64,000 nt of DNA from Balneolaceae bacterium (GTDB lineage Bacteria > Bacteroidota > Rhodothermia > Balneolales > Balneolaceae): the NCBI GenBank assembly GCA_020832285.1, contig JAFIFB010000120.1, positions 124,001 to 188,000 on the forward strand, in the 5' to 3' direction. The stretch's first letter is position 1; each line of letters begins with the position of its first letter. Shown here in pieces: positions 16,704 to 26,206 of this stretch. The notes below the pieces were generated by a model, which saw only the letters and a program-made list of their open reading frames with translations, had not been told where the DNA came from and made no database searches. The position numbers and the translations under genes were made by a program.

Positions 16704-18230
16704 ATGCTGAAAAGGTTTGCAATATTAAACGCAAAACTATGGTGGCGCTCTCTGCAGGGGCTTGAGGTGGCGGCTATTCTGTTCTACTCACTTTTTATCC
16801 TGCTTGTAGTGGGGCAGTTTTTAGGGGTTATTCTCATTTTACTGTTCACTTCCGATGCAGAACAGGCGCAGCATTTCTATCCGTGGATAACCCCTGAAAT
16901 CCAGAAAATGTCCAGCTTGATTTTTGTTAATGCTCTCTGGTTTTCACAAATATTCTTCACAAAAATAAATCGTCTTCGTCTTAATGATAATCGCAAACTC
17001 CTTGCTCTTGGTTATCCCGTAAATAAATTATCCAACTATCTGAATATTGCCGGTTTTTTCCATCCCGTTAATTTGATGTTCCAGTTTTTCTGGCTCGCCT
17101 ATCTCATTTTTCTGGCGGATTCGTACATTCAGGTTATAGCCGTTTTTATGCTGATACTTGTAAATTACGGACTGATCAATTCCCTGAAATGGCGATTTCG
17201 TATCTACTTTGCCGATAAATTCAAACATGTCGGGGGGATCGCAGTTACCCTCGTTATTCTGATTATCATACTCGCAATAAATATCGATTTTACCAGGTAT
17301 ATCCAGTCACCGCAAGAAGCAGCAGATACTTATTTAGGCTGGTTTTACTACACGCCCGGTTACATTTTTTACTATATTGCTGCCGAACTTACCTTTCGAT
17401 TTGAACAGATTTTTGTTTTAATAATTCTGTTGATGCTTCTGTTCATGCTGCATCAAGATATGTACCTGAATACAAAGAAAGCACTTCTCACACCAGCACA
17501 GACATCTTCAAAAAGAAGTAAAAGCCGCCTGGCAAGCTTTACCAAATGGCTGGGGCACGAAGGGGGTAAGTATTTCTACACGGTATGGAGCCATAAGTAC
17601 AGCAAAATTCAGCTTTTAATTACATACATTTTTGTATTTCCTTATATCATTCTGCTGGGTGACGGAACCTACATTATTGGGGTTTTTCTTACGCTGATCC
17701 CGATTATTTTTCTGATGGTGCTGATGACAAACATGTATGGATTTGAAAACCGCGAATTGCTGCTCTCACTTCAGCTTCCGATGAAAGTGAACGACATTGT
17801 GAACCAGCGGATTTATGCAGCACTTTTGGTTACATTGGGTGGTGCATCAATCGTATTGATTGCCGTGCCCGTTTTTATCGAGTCTATTCCAGTGATGATC
17901 CAGACTCACCTTGGTATCTTTTTGATTGCACTTATCTTCCTTCACTATATTTTGAGCAGTAGTATCAACAACTATAGTAAAATCGAAGAGGTAAGTGTTA
18001 TGTCGGTATCGAACCCGGTACTTCCGGCCTCTGTTACATTTTCGTCAGTATTTATCGTGATGATTCTGGGGGTGTTTACATTTTTGGTGATAGAAAATTA
18101 TATCTGGTACCACATTCTGACTCTCTTTATTCTGAATATTTTGATGGCGATCTCTTTGAGAAAGAAAATGAAGACACTTGAAGGGTCTTTTAAACAAAAA
18201 GTTATTCCCAAATTATGGAACGAGCTTTAA
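16704..18230 (+). CDS. ABC-2-like exporter permease
   Basis: A 508-residue protein with about a dozen hydrophobic segments, beginning with LEVAAILFYSLFILLVVGQF and ending with a basic tail. It has no recognisable enzymatic domain. The following gene encodes an ABC ATPase whose start lies 16 bp inside this gene's end, which identifies this protein as the membrane partner of an ABC exporter. The large repeated membrane halves (two sets of six helices with a cytoplasmic linker around 255-285) suggest a full-length pseudo-dimeric permease. The cargo is unknown. Confidence 0.8.
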   Translation: MLKRFAILNAKLWWRSLQGLEVAAILFYSLFILLVVGQFLGVILILLFTSDAEQAQHFYPWITPEIQKMSSLIFVNALWFSQIFFTKINRLRLNDNRKLLALGYPVNKLSNYLNIAGFFHPVNLMFQFFWLAYLIFLADSYIQVIAVFMLILVNYGLINSLKWRFRIYFADKFKHVGGIAVTLVILIIILAINIDFTRYIQSPQEAADTYLGWFYYTPGYIFYYIAAELTFRFEQIFVLIILLMLLFMLHQDMYLNTKKALLTPAQTSSKRSKSRLASFTKWLGHEGGKYFYTVWSHKYSKIQLLITYIFVFPYIILLGDGTYIIGVFLTLIPIIFLMVLMTNMYGFENRELLLSLQLPMKVNDIVNQRIYAALLVTLGGASIVLIAVPVFIESIPVMIQTHLGIFLIALIFLHYILSSSINNYSKIEEVSVMSVSNPVLPASVTFSSVFIVMILGVFTFLVIENYIWYHILTLFILNILMAISLRKKMKTLEGSFKQKVIPKLWNEL

Positions 18231-18976
18231 TTATAAAAAACCTTACCAAATCCTACGGCCGCGCGCCAGTATTGAAACAGCTTGCACTGGATGTGCCTGC
18301 AGGAAATATTTTCGGTTTGATTGGCCCCAACGGAGCAGGCAAAAGTACACTGATTGGAATTTTGACCGGACTTCTTGAATATGACGATGGAGAGATCATC
18401 ATAAACGGGCTGGAACTAAACCACTCTAATGAAATTGAGATCAAAAAAAATGTGGCTTCTGTTTTGCAGCCACCCTTGCTGTTTGAAAATTTTACCAGTT
18501 ATGAATTCGTGAAATATGTCTGCGAAGTGTATAGGGAGACACCTGCCAACCTTGATAATAAAATCGCAACGCTCTTCTCTTATTTCGAAATTGACGAATT
18601 CAGAAATGTTCAAACCAAACAGTTATCCTCCGGAAGCCGCAAAAAGCTGGGTTTTTGTGCCGCTATTTTGACCAATCCGAAACTGCTCTTCCTGGATGAA
18701 CCGTTCGAAAGTGTGGACGTGATCTCCATCGGCAGGATGAAAACCATTATCAGGAAACTGAAAGATAAAGGTGTAACAATCTTCATCACAAGCCATATCC
18801 TGGAAATTGTTGAGAACCTCTGCGATGATATTGCCATATTGAATAAAGGAGAAATATTAGCTTATCTCGACTCTGCATCGAGGCGTCAGCTTCAGAAAGA
18901 TTCATCCCTTAATGAAATATTTGAACAATATGTAGAAGTAAACACTACCACGATAGATCATCTCGAATGGCTTTAA
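18215..18976 (+). CDS. ABC transporter ATP-binding protein
   Basis: A 253-residue cytoplasmic ATPase: Walker A GLIGPNGAGKST (about 36-47), Q-loop VLQPP, signature region LSSGSRKKL, Walker B LLFLDEP followed by FESVD, and switch histidine in ITSHIL. The signature has S-S-G-S-R in place of the usual LSGGQ; glycine at the key fourth position is retained, so activity is plausible. It overlaps the upstream permease gene by 16 bp and the two should form one exporter of the ABC-2 drug/lipid class. Confidence 0.93.
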   Translation: MERALIIKNLTKSYGRAPVLKQLALDVPAGNIFGLIGPNGAGKSTLIGILTGLLEYDDGEIIINGLELNHSNEIEIKKNVASVLQPPLLFENFTSYEFVKYVCEVYRETPANLDNKIATLFSYFEIDEFRNVQTKQLSSGSRKKLGFCAAILTNPKLLFLDEPFESVDVISIGRMKTIIRKLKDKGVTIFITSHILEIVENLCDDIAILNKGEILAYLDSASRRQLQKDSSLNEIFEQYVEVNTTTIDHLEWL

Positions 18977-19066
18977 TTCAAGCCGTTCAAGTTGTATTTT
19001 AGCGCCAGAATTTTAAACCTGAATTATTCAGATTAAAACAATTATCACATTAACAAATCAAAGAAC

Positions 19067-19960
19067 GTGAGCGAGATAAATATTGCCGTTGTACCGGTTG
19101 CCGGAATGGGCACCCGGCTGCTGCCTGCCACCAAATCACAACCCAAAGAGATGCTGCCCGTTGGCCGGAAACCTGTTGTACAGTATGTAGTGGAGGAACT
19201 GGACAGGGTGGGGGTAAACCGCCTCCTTTTTGTAACAGGACAGGGTAAACATTCTATTGAAAACCATTTTGACCTGAACCCTGACCTTACCCAGATGCTT
19301 CGTGAAGATGGTAAAGAAGATCTTTTGGCCGAGTTATCCTTTATTCGTGCACCGATGCAGTACTTTTATACCCGCCAGCGGCAGTTGCTGGGACTGGGCC
19401 ATGCCATTTTATGCGCCGAGGCATTTGTGGGCAACAAGCCGTTTGTGGCAGCGCTGGGCGACTCAATCATCGGCATGAATGCCAAGAGCCGCATTGTGGA
19501 ACGAATGATGAAATGTTATGCTGATAATGATGCGGATGCCGTAATTGCATTCGAAGAAGTCCCTGCCGAAGAAACCTACCGTTACGGCATTGCCGATCCC
19601 AAATCGGATACCGACATATTTGAAATGAACGATCTGGTAGAAAAACCTCAGGTGAGTGAAGCTCCAAGTAATCTTGCGATCGCCGCGCGATATGTGCTCT
19701 CCCCGAAAATTTTTGAAGCCCTGAAGGAAACCAAGCCCGGGGTGGGTGATGAAATTCAGCTTACTGATGCCATCCGCCTGTTGCTTAAAAATGGCGGTAA
19801 GGTGTATGGCGTTCGTCTGAAAAAAGAGGAAAAACGGTATGATATCGGCAATTTCAGCTCGTATTTTCAGGCATTTACCGAATTTGCACTGGCCGATGAA
19901 CATGTGGGCCCTGAACTGAGAACCTATCTAAAAAAATTACTCAATGAAGATCATCCGTAA
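19067..19960 (+). CDS. GalU-like UTP--sugar-1-phosphate uridylyltransferase
   Basis: A 297-residue nucleotidyltransferase that starts with GTG (no ATG fits the family N-terminus). The UTP loop VVPVAGMGTRLLPATKSQPKE, metal-binding ALGDSI and the VEKP and YDIGN motifs match GalU/GtaB enzymes that form UDP-glucose from UTP and glucose-1-phosphate. The coding end overlaps a glucuronokinase-like gene by 17 bp. That coupling makes it possible that this enzyme acts on glucuronate-1-phosphate or has a broad sugar range, as plant UDP-sugar pyrophosphorylase does; sequence alone cannot separate this from ordinary GalU. Confidence 0.92.
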   Translation: MSEINIAVVPVAGMGTRLLPATKSQPKEMLPVGRKPVVQYVVEELDRVGVNRLLFVTGQGKHSIENHFDLNPDLTQMLREDGKEDLLAELSFIRAPMQYFYTRQRQLLGLGHAILCAEAFVGNKPFVAALGDSIIGMNAKSRIVERMMKCYADNDADAVIAFEEVPAEETYRYGIADPKSDTDIFEMNDLVEKPQVSEAPSNLAIAARYVLSPKIFEALKETKPGVGDEIQLTDAIRLLLKNGGKVYGVRLKKEEKRYDIGNFSSYFQAFTEFALADEHVGPELRTYLKKLLNEDHP

Positions 19961-20966
19961 AAAAGCCCACGCCCGTGCCGGATTTCTTGGTAACCCTTCC
20001 GACGGCTACAACGGGAAAACCATCTCCCTTATCATCCGGGACTTTTCGGCTGAAGTGGTGTTGTATGAGTGGGGTCAGGTTGAAATTGTGATGGCCGAAC
20101 AGGATCGCGGCCGGTTCCGGTCGGTTTATGACCTGGCCAATGACGTAAAACTGCATGGATATTATGGGGGTATCCGGCTTATTAAAGCAACCATCAAACG
20201 GTTTGTGGAGTATTGCGAGGAACGGCAAATACCACTCCATTCACAGAATTTTTCCATACGGTACAATTCTGACATTCCGCGGCAAGTGGGTCTTGCAGGT
20301 TCCAGTTCCATTATTGTGGCCACGCTCCGCTGCCTGATGGAGTTTTACGATGTTAAGCTTCCCGAAGAAGTTCAGCCCTCGTTTGTGCTATCTGTGGAGC
20401 AGGAGGAACTGGGTATTTCAGCTGGATTGCAGGATCGTGTGATCCAGGTGTATGAAGGGCTGGTTTTTATGAATTTTGACAAAAGTGTGGAAAAAACCGT
20501 GAGCGGGTATCGCTGCTACGATTACGAAAGGCTAAATCCGGCACTTCTGAACAATGTGTACATAGCCTGGCACGACGGGCTCAGCGAACCCACGGAGGTG
20601 TATCACAACGATATTCGCGGACGCTTTCTGAGGGGAGAGGAAAAAGTGGTGAATGCGATGAAACGATTTGCCTCCATCGCCGCTGAAGGAAGACAGGCCC
20701 TGCAGAACGGCGATCAGGAAACTCTGGCAAAACTGATTAATGAAAATTTCGACCTGAGGCGTTCCATTTCAAAACTTCCGGAGTGGCAGGAGGAGATGGT
20801 GGAAACGGCGCGTTCGTGTGGTGCCAGTGCTAAATTTGCCGGATCTGGCGGGGCGATTGTAGGGACCTATCGCGATAAAGAGATGCTTGGTAAAATGTCT
20901 GAAAAACTTTCGGAAATGGAAGTTCGAACGATTTTACCGCAGGTTGAAGCGGATTTGAACCTTTAG
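19944..20966 (+). CDS. Glucuronokinase-like GHMP kinase
   Basis: A 340-residue GHMP-superfamily kinase. The N-terminus KAHARAGFLGNPSDGYNGKT strongly recalls plant glucuronokinase (GlcAK), which phosphorylates D-glucuronate at C1. The ATP loop is VGLAGSSSIIVA (about 115-126) and the C-terminal GHMP motif is AKFAGSGGAIVGT (about 292-304). The gene begins 17 bp inside the uridylyltransferase gene, so the two products are made together. Inferred role: ATP-dependent formation of a sugar-1-phosphate that the neighbour turns into a UDP-sugar, a salvage route to UDP-glucuronate or a related sugar. The substrate assignment rests on recalled N-terminal similarity and needs an alignment. Confidence 0.78.
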   Translation: MKIIRKKAHARAGFLGNPSDGYNGKTISLIIRDFSAEVVLYEWGQVEIVMAEQDRGRFRSVYDLANDVKLHGYYGGIRLIKATIKRFVEYCEERQIPLHSQNFSIRYNSDIPRQVGLAGSSSIIVATLRCLMEFYDVKLPEEVQPSFVLSVEQEELGISAGLQDRVIQVYEGLVFMNFDKSVEKTVSGYRCYDYERLNPALLNNVYIAWHDGLSEPTEVYHNDIRGRFLRGEEKVVNAMKRFASIAAEGRQALQNGDQETLAKLINENFDLRRSISKLPEWQEEMVETARSCGASAKFAGSGGAIVGTYRDKEMLGKMSEKLSEMEVRTILPQVEADLNL

Positions 20967-21029
20967 CTCTACATAACCTTCGAAACTTTAAACTTGACAC
21001 GGCACTACGTATTTAACAGTTCAATTTTT

Positions 21030-21056
21030 GCCTGATTACTCATTTTGGCAGGCTTT
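21030..21056 (+). terminator. Weak terminator-like hairpin after the GHMP kinase gene
   Basis: GCCTG (21030-21034) pairs with CAGGC (21049-21053) over a 14-nt loop, followed by only three T residues. It lies 64 bp after the kinase stop codon; support is thin. Confidence 0.3.
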
Positions 21057-21185
21057 CAGCTATCAACAGGTATCAAACCAGTACTGGGGAGCTGATAACT
21101 GAAGGCGGAGAGTTTTATCAACTTTTACCAGGATGTCTCGGCTCTTTATGCTTTTAACCACGAAATTTTTTCAGTTTAAAAAACA

Positions 21186-22931
21186 ATGAAGATCAGATAC
21201 ATCTTAGTTTTACTGCTGATGGTCTTTTTCGGCTGTCAGTCCGCTGACGGTCAATTACAGGCCCTGTTCGACGATCATTGGGAGTACAGCCTTCAAAGCA
21301 ACCCCCTTTTTGCCACTGCACAAAGCGACCATCGATTTAACGATCGTTTGCCCGAAACCGGGCTTGAGGCGATGGAACTCAGGTACCAGGCAAACAGGGA
21401 TTTTCTCGAACAGCTGCAGAACATTTCGAGGGAACGACTGACTGATGAGAGCCGCATCAATTACGACATTCTCGAAATTCAGCTCCAAAATACTATACGT
21501 GCTTATGAAGTGAACGATCACCTGCTGCCGCTGAATGGTTGGTGGGATTATCACGCAACTTTTGTTGACCTTGGCAACCGGATGCCGTTCAACAACACCG
21601 AAGATTTTGAAAAATACCTGAGCCGCCTCGAAGCATTCCCGGAGTATAACAGCGGATACATCGAGCGGATGCGGAAAGGAATGGAGCAGGAATTTGTACG
21701 TCCGCAGGTAGTGTTTGATGATTACCTTGCCTCAATCGAAGCACACATCAGCGATGATGTTTCAGAAAGCCTGCTGTTTGAACCGTTTTTGGATTTTCCC
21801 GGTTCTGTTGATGATGAAGATCAGGAAAGGCTGACAGACAGAGCGGCTGAAATTCTGGAGGATGTTGTGATTCCTGAGTTCGTGCGACTTCGCGATTTTT
21901 TGCGGGATGAGTACATTCCTGCCGCTACCGAAACTATTGGAATTACCGAAGTGCCCGGCGGAGAGGAGTATTACAACTATTTGGTTCAGTACTACACCAC
22001 GATGGAAATAAGCCCGGCAGAAATCCATCAAACCGGACTGGATGAAGTAGAGCGTATTCGCAGCGAAATGATGGAGATTGTGGATGAAGCCGGCTTTGGG
22101 GACGATTTTGATGGATTTGTGGAGTTCTTGAGAAACGATCCGCAATTTTATGCAGAGACTCCCGAAGAATTGATGAAAGAGACCGCCTACGTTCTCAAAA
22201 AGATGGACGGGAAACTGCCGGAGCTGTTTAAAACGCTGCCGAGGCTTCCCTACGGTATTATGGAAGTGCCTGATTATCTGGCACCCCGAACCGCCACAGC
22301 CTATTACAGCCGGGGCGCTGCAGATAGAACGAGAGCTGGTTTTTACGCTGTGAATACGTACGATCTTCCCAGCCGTCCGCTATACGAAGTGACGGCCCTC
22401 TCACTTCACGAAGCCGTTCCGGGACACCATCTGCAGATTGCGCTTCAGCAGGAGCTCGATGATCTCCCCAAATTCAGAACGGTGGCCGGATTTACTGCTT
22501 ACGTAGAAGGATGGGCACTCTATTCGGAGTGGCTTGGGCTCGAAGCGGATATGTACGGAGATCCCTACAGTAATTTTGGCCGGCTGAGTTACGAAATGTG
22601 GCGCGCACTGCGCCTGGTGGTGGATACCGGAATGCACGCCAAAGGGTGGACCCGTGAAGAAGCGATCGATTTTATGGCTGTGAATTCAGCACTTTCCATG
22701 CATAATATCCGCTCGGAAGTGAATCGCTATATTTTCTGGCCGGGTCAGGCACTCGCCTACAAGATGGGTGAGATCAAAATCCGTGAACTGCGTACTGAGG
22801 CCGAAGAATCTCTGGGCGGTGCTTTCGACCTCCGTGAATTTCACGATGTGATTCTTCTGAGCGGCAGCGTTCCGCTCAGTGTACTGGAAGATAATGTGAA
22901 AAAGTACATTGAAGAGGCCACAACAAATTAA
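21186..22931 (+). CDS. DUF885 family lipoprotein, putative metallopeptidase
   Basis: A 581-residue protein with a lipoprotein signal (MKIRYILVLLLMVFFGC; lipobox FFGC with Cys at 17). DUF885 proteins carry a gluzincin-type zinc site: here SLHEAVPGHHLQ, with HEAVPGHH near residue 407, and a downstream glutamate in the helix ending VEGWALYSEWL. They are usually annotated as uncharacterised peptidases. Lipidation would anchor it at the periplasmic or outer face. It is transcribed toward the leftward M48 protease gene, with a tandem repeat array between the two ends. Confidence 0.9.
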   Translation: MKIRYILVLLLMVFFGCQSADGQLQALFDDHWEYSLQSNPLFATAQSDHRFNDRLPETGLEAMELRYQANRDFLEQLQNISRERLTDESRINYDILEIQLQNTIRAYEVNDHLLPLNGWWDYHATFVDLGNRMPFNNTEDFEKYLSRLEAFPEYNSGYIERMRKGMEQEFVRPQVVFDDYLASIEAHISDDVSESLLFEPFLDFPGSVDDEDQERLTDRAAEILEDVVIPEFVRLRDFLRDEYIPAATETIGITEVPGGEEYYNYLVQYYTTMEISPAEIHQTGLDEVERIRSEMMEIVDEAGFGDDFDGFVEFLRNDPQFYAETPEELMKETAYVLKKMDGKLPELFKTLPRLPYGIMEVPDYLAPRTATAYYSRGAADRTRAGFYAVNTYDLPSRPLYEVTALSLHEAVPGHHLQIALQQELDDLPKFRTVAGFTAYVEGWALYSEWLGLEADMYGDPYSNFGRLSYEMWRALRLVVDTGMHAKGWTREEAIDFMAVNSALSMHNIRSEVNRYIFWPGQALAYKMGEIKIRELRTEAEESLGGAFDLREFHDVILLSGSVPLSVLEDNVKKYIEEATTN

Positions 22932-22983
22932 GTTGCCAAATGAACCAGGCCACAATTGAATTAATCTTTTTCCAGTTAAAAAC

Positions 22984-23640
22984 CCGTACAACGGGTCGCT
23001 GACCCGTTACTCAGACACCCGCAAATCCAGATTTCCCCCAAGGAATAAAATATCATCCATGCTCAAGATTTCCAGCCTATGCGATGGCCCATGGGTGTCG
23101 AACAAGCTCTCCACCGTACAACGGGCAGCCTGGCCGTTCCTCAGATACCCGCAAAACCAGATATTTCCCCAGGGAATAAAATCTCAGCTATGCTCAAGAT
23201 TTCCAGCTTATGCGATGACCCAGGGGTGCCGAACAAGCTCTCCACCGTACAACGTGCAGCCTGCCCGTTCCTCAGATACTTGCAAATCCAGATTTCTCCC
23301 AAGGAATAAAATCTTAGCCATGCTTAACACTTCCAGTCCATGCGACGACTCAGAAGTGACGGAAAAACTGTCACGCGTAAAAAGGGAAGACTGCCCGTTA
23401 CTCAGATACTTGCAAAACCAGATGTTTCCCCAAGGAATAGAATCTTAACCATGCTTAACACTTCCAGTCCATGCGAAGACTCAGAAGCACCGGGCAATCT
23501 CTCCACCGTACAACGGGCAGCCTGCCCGTTCCTCAGACATCCGCAAATCCAGATGTTTCCCCAAGGAATAAAATCTTAGCCATGCTTAACGCTTCCAGTC
23601 CATGCGAAGACTCAGAAGTGCCGGACAAGCTGTCCGGCGT
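22984..23640. repeat. Tandem array of five ~130-bp hairpin units
   Basis: Five consecutive units begin at about 22984, 23114, 23245, 23375 and 23506, with a period of 130-131 bp, and the array ends directly before the stop codon of the leftward M48 gene. Each unit has a hairpin (ACGGGCA / TGCCCGT in the best copies), a CTCAGATAC-CGCAAA segment, a GGAATAAAATCT segment and a second hairpin-prone segment; the last unit has GCCGGACA / TGTCCGGC, a perfect 8-bp stem. Units have diverged by scattered substitutions. The period is not a multiple of three, so the open frames that cross it (for example 23059-23448) shift between units and are not convincing genes. Confidence 0.95.
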
Positions 23641-23642
23641 AC

Positions 23643-25574
23643 TTAACCCATTGCACCCAGAGGTATAGGACTGTCAAGGGCTTCGGAAATGGCTCGTGTA
23701 AGTTCCTTCTCTCTTGTAGTGATTTTTTTATCGGACGTGATGCAGTGAATGACCGCACTGAGGATATATTTTTTTACCGGGTTCGCTGAGGCTGCCAGTT
23801 CATCCAGTGCTTTATCCAATTGATTGAGGCCGCATTCTGCTTTGGGCAGCAGTTTCATTCCGTCGGGCATCACCTTCTCAATCGGTTTGATTCCCGCCTT
23901 CCACGCCTCTTCTGTGTCTGTGGCAGAGCTGTGGGATAAGGCCGAAAGCAAAACAGAGAGCTCCTTTTCAAGTGATTTGAGATTGTGATGGCGAATATCG
24001 GGCTTTTTAACCTTTGCAAAAGCGACATCAAGCTGATGGATTACCATTTTATCGAGTGCAAATCCGAACAGGTTTTCTGAATCGGTTTCCAGAACCATCT
24101 GCTCCATAATGGCACGGAAAGTTTTGTATTGTGCCTCACTCATATGGCGGAGCGATGGGAGTGCGAGCTCGGCAAGGGGCAGATACCATTCCCGTTTGCC
24201 CGTTTGAAGTTCTTTTAATAAGGTCAGAACCTGCTCTGACATTTCTTCTCCGGCTTTTTCCATGAACCAGTCGGGCAGTGATGAGCTCTTCTGGTCTCCG
24301 TTCGCTGAAGCAAATAAGAGTCCGTAAATCAACGCTTCAGCAGCCAGAGGTTCATGGGCTGCTTCCCGAAGGGATACAGGAATTTCCCGGAGAAGCTCTC
24401 CTGCCCGGCTCACGTTTTGTCCGCCGAGGGTACCGATTGCACCCAGAATGACTTCCGGGGTAAGCGCGGCATGGCCTTTGACACCTTTTGGAGTCTCTGT
24501 TGTTCCGCCTGAAACATGATCCTGCTGAAACTGCTGCCGGATTTTTGAGGTATCTTTCTTTTTGCCGTGGCCATAAGAAGGGCTTATGGCTTTAATGCGG
24601 TCCTCAATAGGAGGATGGGTTGCAAAAAGCATGTCCAGCGCAGAATGGAAACTGCTGGCGAAAAAGAGGTGGCTCATCTCCATAGCGTGGCCATCTTTGA
24701 TTTCTGCGCCTTTTTTCTTCATCCCTATTTTATTGAGTGCTCCTGCCAGCCCGTCTGGATTTCGGGTGTACTGAACGGCAGCGGCATCGGCCAGATATTC
24801 GCGCTGGCGAGAGATTGCAGACTGAATCATCCGTCCGAACAGCATCCCGATGTATCCGATAATTACCAGTGCAAGGCCAAACAGAATCATCGCCATCGCA
24901 GAATTTCCGCTTCCTTTTCCACCGCGACCGCCCCGCATGGCACCCGAGTAAAGTGTACTGCGCATCAGAATCATTCCCATGATGTGGATCACCAAAATAC
25001 CATTCAGAATTCCAATCAACCGGATATTGAGGCGCATATCACCATTAAAAATGTGGCTGAATTCGTGTGCGATGACTCCCTGAAGTTCATCGCGATTGAG
25101 CTGTTCAAGACAACCGCGGGTTACACCTACAGCCGCATCGTTGGTGCCGAAACCCGCTGCAAATGCGTTGATGTTTTCTTCCCGGTCCAGAATGAATACA
25201 TCGGGTACAGGCAGTCCCGAGGCGATCGACATCTCTTCCACAATATTCATCAGCCTGCGTTCCGCCTGATCTGTGGTGGATGGATTTACACGCCGGCCGC
25301 CAAGCAGCTCAGCCACTGCCGACCCCCCTTTTCGGAGTTGTGAAACGCGGTACACCGTTCCGATCCCGATCATAATCAGTACCATCACCGATACGGTCGT
25401 CAGCCATCCGGGATACCAGAACGAGACCCCTCCATCAACAGTTGTTTGCGAATGAAACAGGATAAGTGTGACCAGGTAAACGGAAAGTATTATCCCGATG
25501 ACAGCGAGTACGTAGAGGAGAATCAGTTTGCCGGTGTTGCGTTTGGCACGATCCTGCGCTTCAAAAAAATCCAT
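23643..25574 (-). CDS. M48-family (HtpX-like) membrane metalloprotease with long C-terminal extension
   Basis: A 643-residue protein. Two N-terminal membrane helices (about 17-40 and 57-78) precede the catalytic domain with zinc motif HEFSH (170-174) and the third ligand region REYLADAAAV; two more hydrophobic segments (about 183-203 and 225-247) lie between them. This is the HtpX arrangement, which degrades misfolded membrane proteins at the cytoplasmic side. HtpX itself is about 290 residues; here roughly 300 extra residues of soluble helical sequence follow, without a motif I recognise. The lemA-like gene lies 44 bp upstream on the same strand, a pairing common among M48 proteases. Confidence 0.92.
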   Translation of the reverse strand: MDFFEAQDRAKRNTGKLILLYVLAVIGIILSVYLVTLILFHSQTTVDGGVSFWYPGWLTTVSVMVLIMIGIGTVYRVSQLRKGGSAVAELLGGRRVNPSTTDQAERRLMNIVEEMSIASGLPVPDVFILDREENINAFAAGFGTNDAAVGVTRGCLEQLNRDELQGVIAHEFSHIFNGDMRLNIRLIGILNGILVIHIMGMILMRSTLYSGAMRGGRGGKGSGNSAMAMILFGLALVIIGYIGMLFGRMIQSAISRQREYLADAAAVQYTRNPDGLAGALNKIGMKKKGAEIKDGHAMEMSHLFFASSFHSALDMLFATHPPIEDRIKAISPSYGHGKKKDTSKIRQQFQQDHVSGGTTETPKGVKGHAALTPEVILGAIGTLGGQNVSRAGELLREIPVSLREAAHEPLAAEALIYGLLFASANGDQKSSSLPDWFMEKAGEEMSEQVLTLLKELQTGKREWYLPLAELALPSLRHMSEAQYKTFRAIMEQMVLETDSENLFGFALDKMVIHQLDVAFAKVKKPDIRHHNLKSLEKELSVLLSALSHSSATDTEEAWKAGIKPIEKVMPDGMKLLPKAECGLNQLDKALDELAASANPVKKYILSAVIHCITSDKKITTREKELTRAISEALDSPIPLGAMG

Positions 25575-25618
25575 TTTTTATGAGTTTGGAGGACTAATGT
25601 AGTTTTTTTAAATGGGGA

Positions 25619-26206
25619 TCAAAACGATACTTTCGGAGCTTCCCGCTCTTCGGCCGATTCAATGACAAACTGCTGGGCATGTGTGAAGTTGAACATACCG
25701 GCGAAAATCACATTCGGAAATTTTTCACGGTAGATGTTGTAGTTCATTACCGCATCATTGAATGCCTGCCGTGCAAAGGCAATTTTGTTTTCCGTGGATG
25801 AAAGTTCTTCAGAGAGCTGCATCATATTCTGGTTGGCTTTCAGGTCGGGGTAGTTTTCCGATAATGCGAAGAACCGTCCCAGCGAGCCGGTAAGTGCCTG
25901 TTCGGCACCCATCAGGTTTTTGATTGCATTGGGATCCTCGGGATTTTGTGAGGCTTTTTCTTCGGCCTGCTGCGCCTGGTTCCGTGCCTTAATAACAGCT
26001 TCCAGGGTTTCTCGCTCATGTTTCATATAACTTTTGGCAATTTCAACGAGGTTGGGAATCAGGTCGTAGCGGCGTTTCAGTTGTACATCGATCTGTGCGA
26101 ACGCATTCTTGAACCGGTTTCTCAGAGAGACCAGCGAGTTATAGATGCCTACAGACCAAAACACAAGAATGGCAACGATCACAAGTAAAATAATCAGTGC
26201 GGTCAT
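25619..26206 (-). CDS. LemA family protein
   Basis: A 195-residue membrane-anchored protein: one N-terminal helix (ALIILLVIVAILVFWSVGIY) and then the LemA signature YNSLVSLRNRFKNAFAQIDV, RRYDLIPNLVEIAKSYMKHE and FALSENYPDLKANQNM, with the C-terminal YNIYREKFPNVIFAGMF. LemA proteins form helical assemblies of unclear function in the inner membrane. The gene precedes the M48 protease by 44 bp and both are probably cotranscribed, suggesting that LemA works with the protease in envelope quality control (inference). Confidence 0.95.
   Translation of the reverse strand: MTALIILLVIVAILVFWSVGIYNSLVSLRNRFKNAFAQIDVQLKRRYDLIPNLVEIAKSYMKHERETLEAVIKARNQAQQAEEKASQNPEDPNAIKNLMGAEQALTGSLGRFFALSENYPDLKANQNMMQLSEELSSTENKIAFARQAFNDAVMNYNIYREKFPNVIFAGMFNFTHAQQFVIESAEEREAPKVSF

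Noticed and set aside
22984-23640. CRISPR array
   Set aside because: Units of 130 bp are similar throughout, with no constant short repeat alternating with unique spacers, and no cas gene is present.
23059-23668. Several overlapping rightward open frames with repeated peptides
   Set aside because: They lie in the 130-131-bp tandem array, whose period shifts the frame from unit to unit, so it is not a repeat protein.
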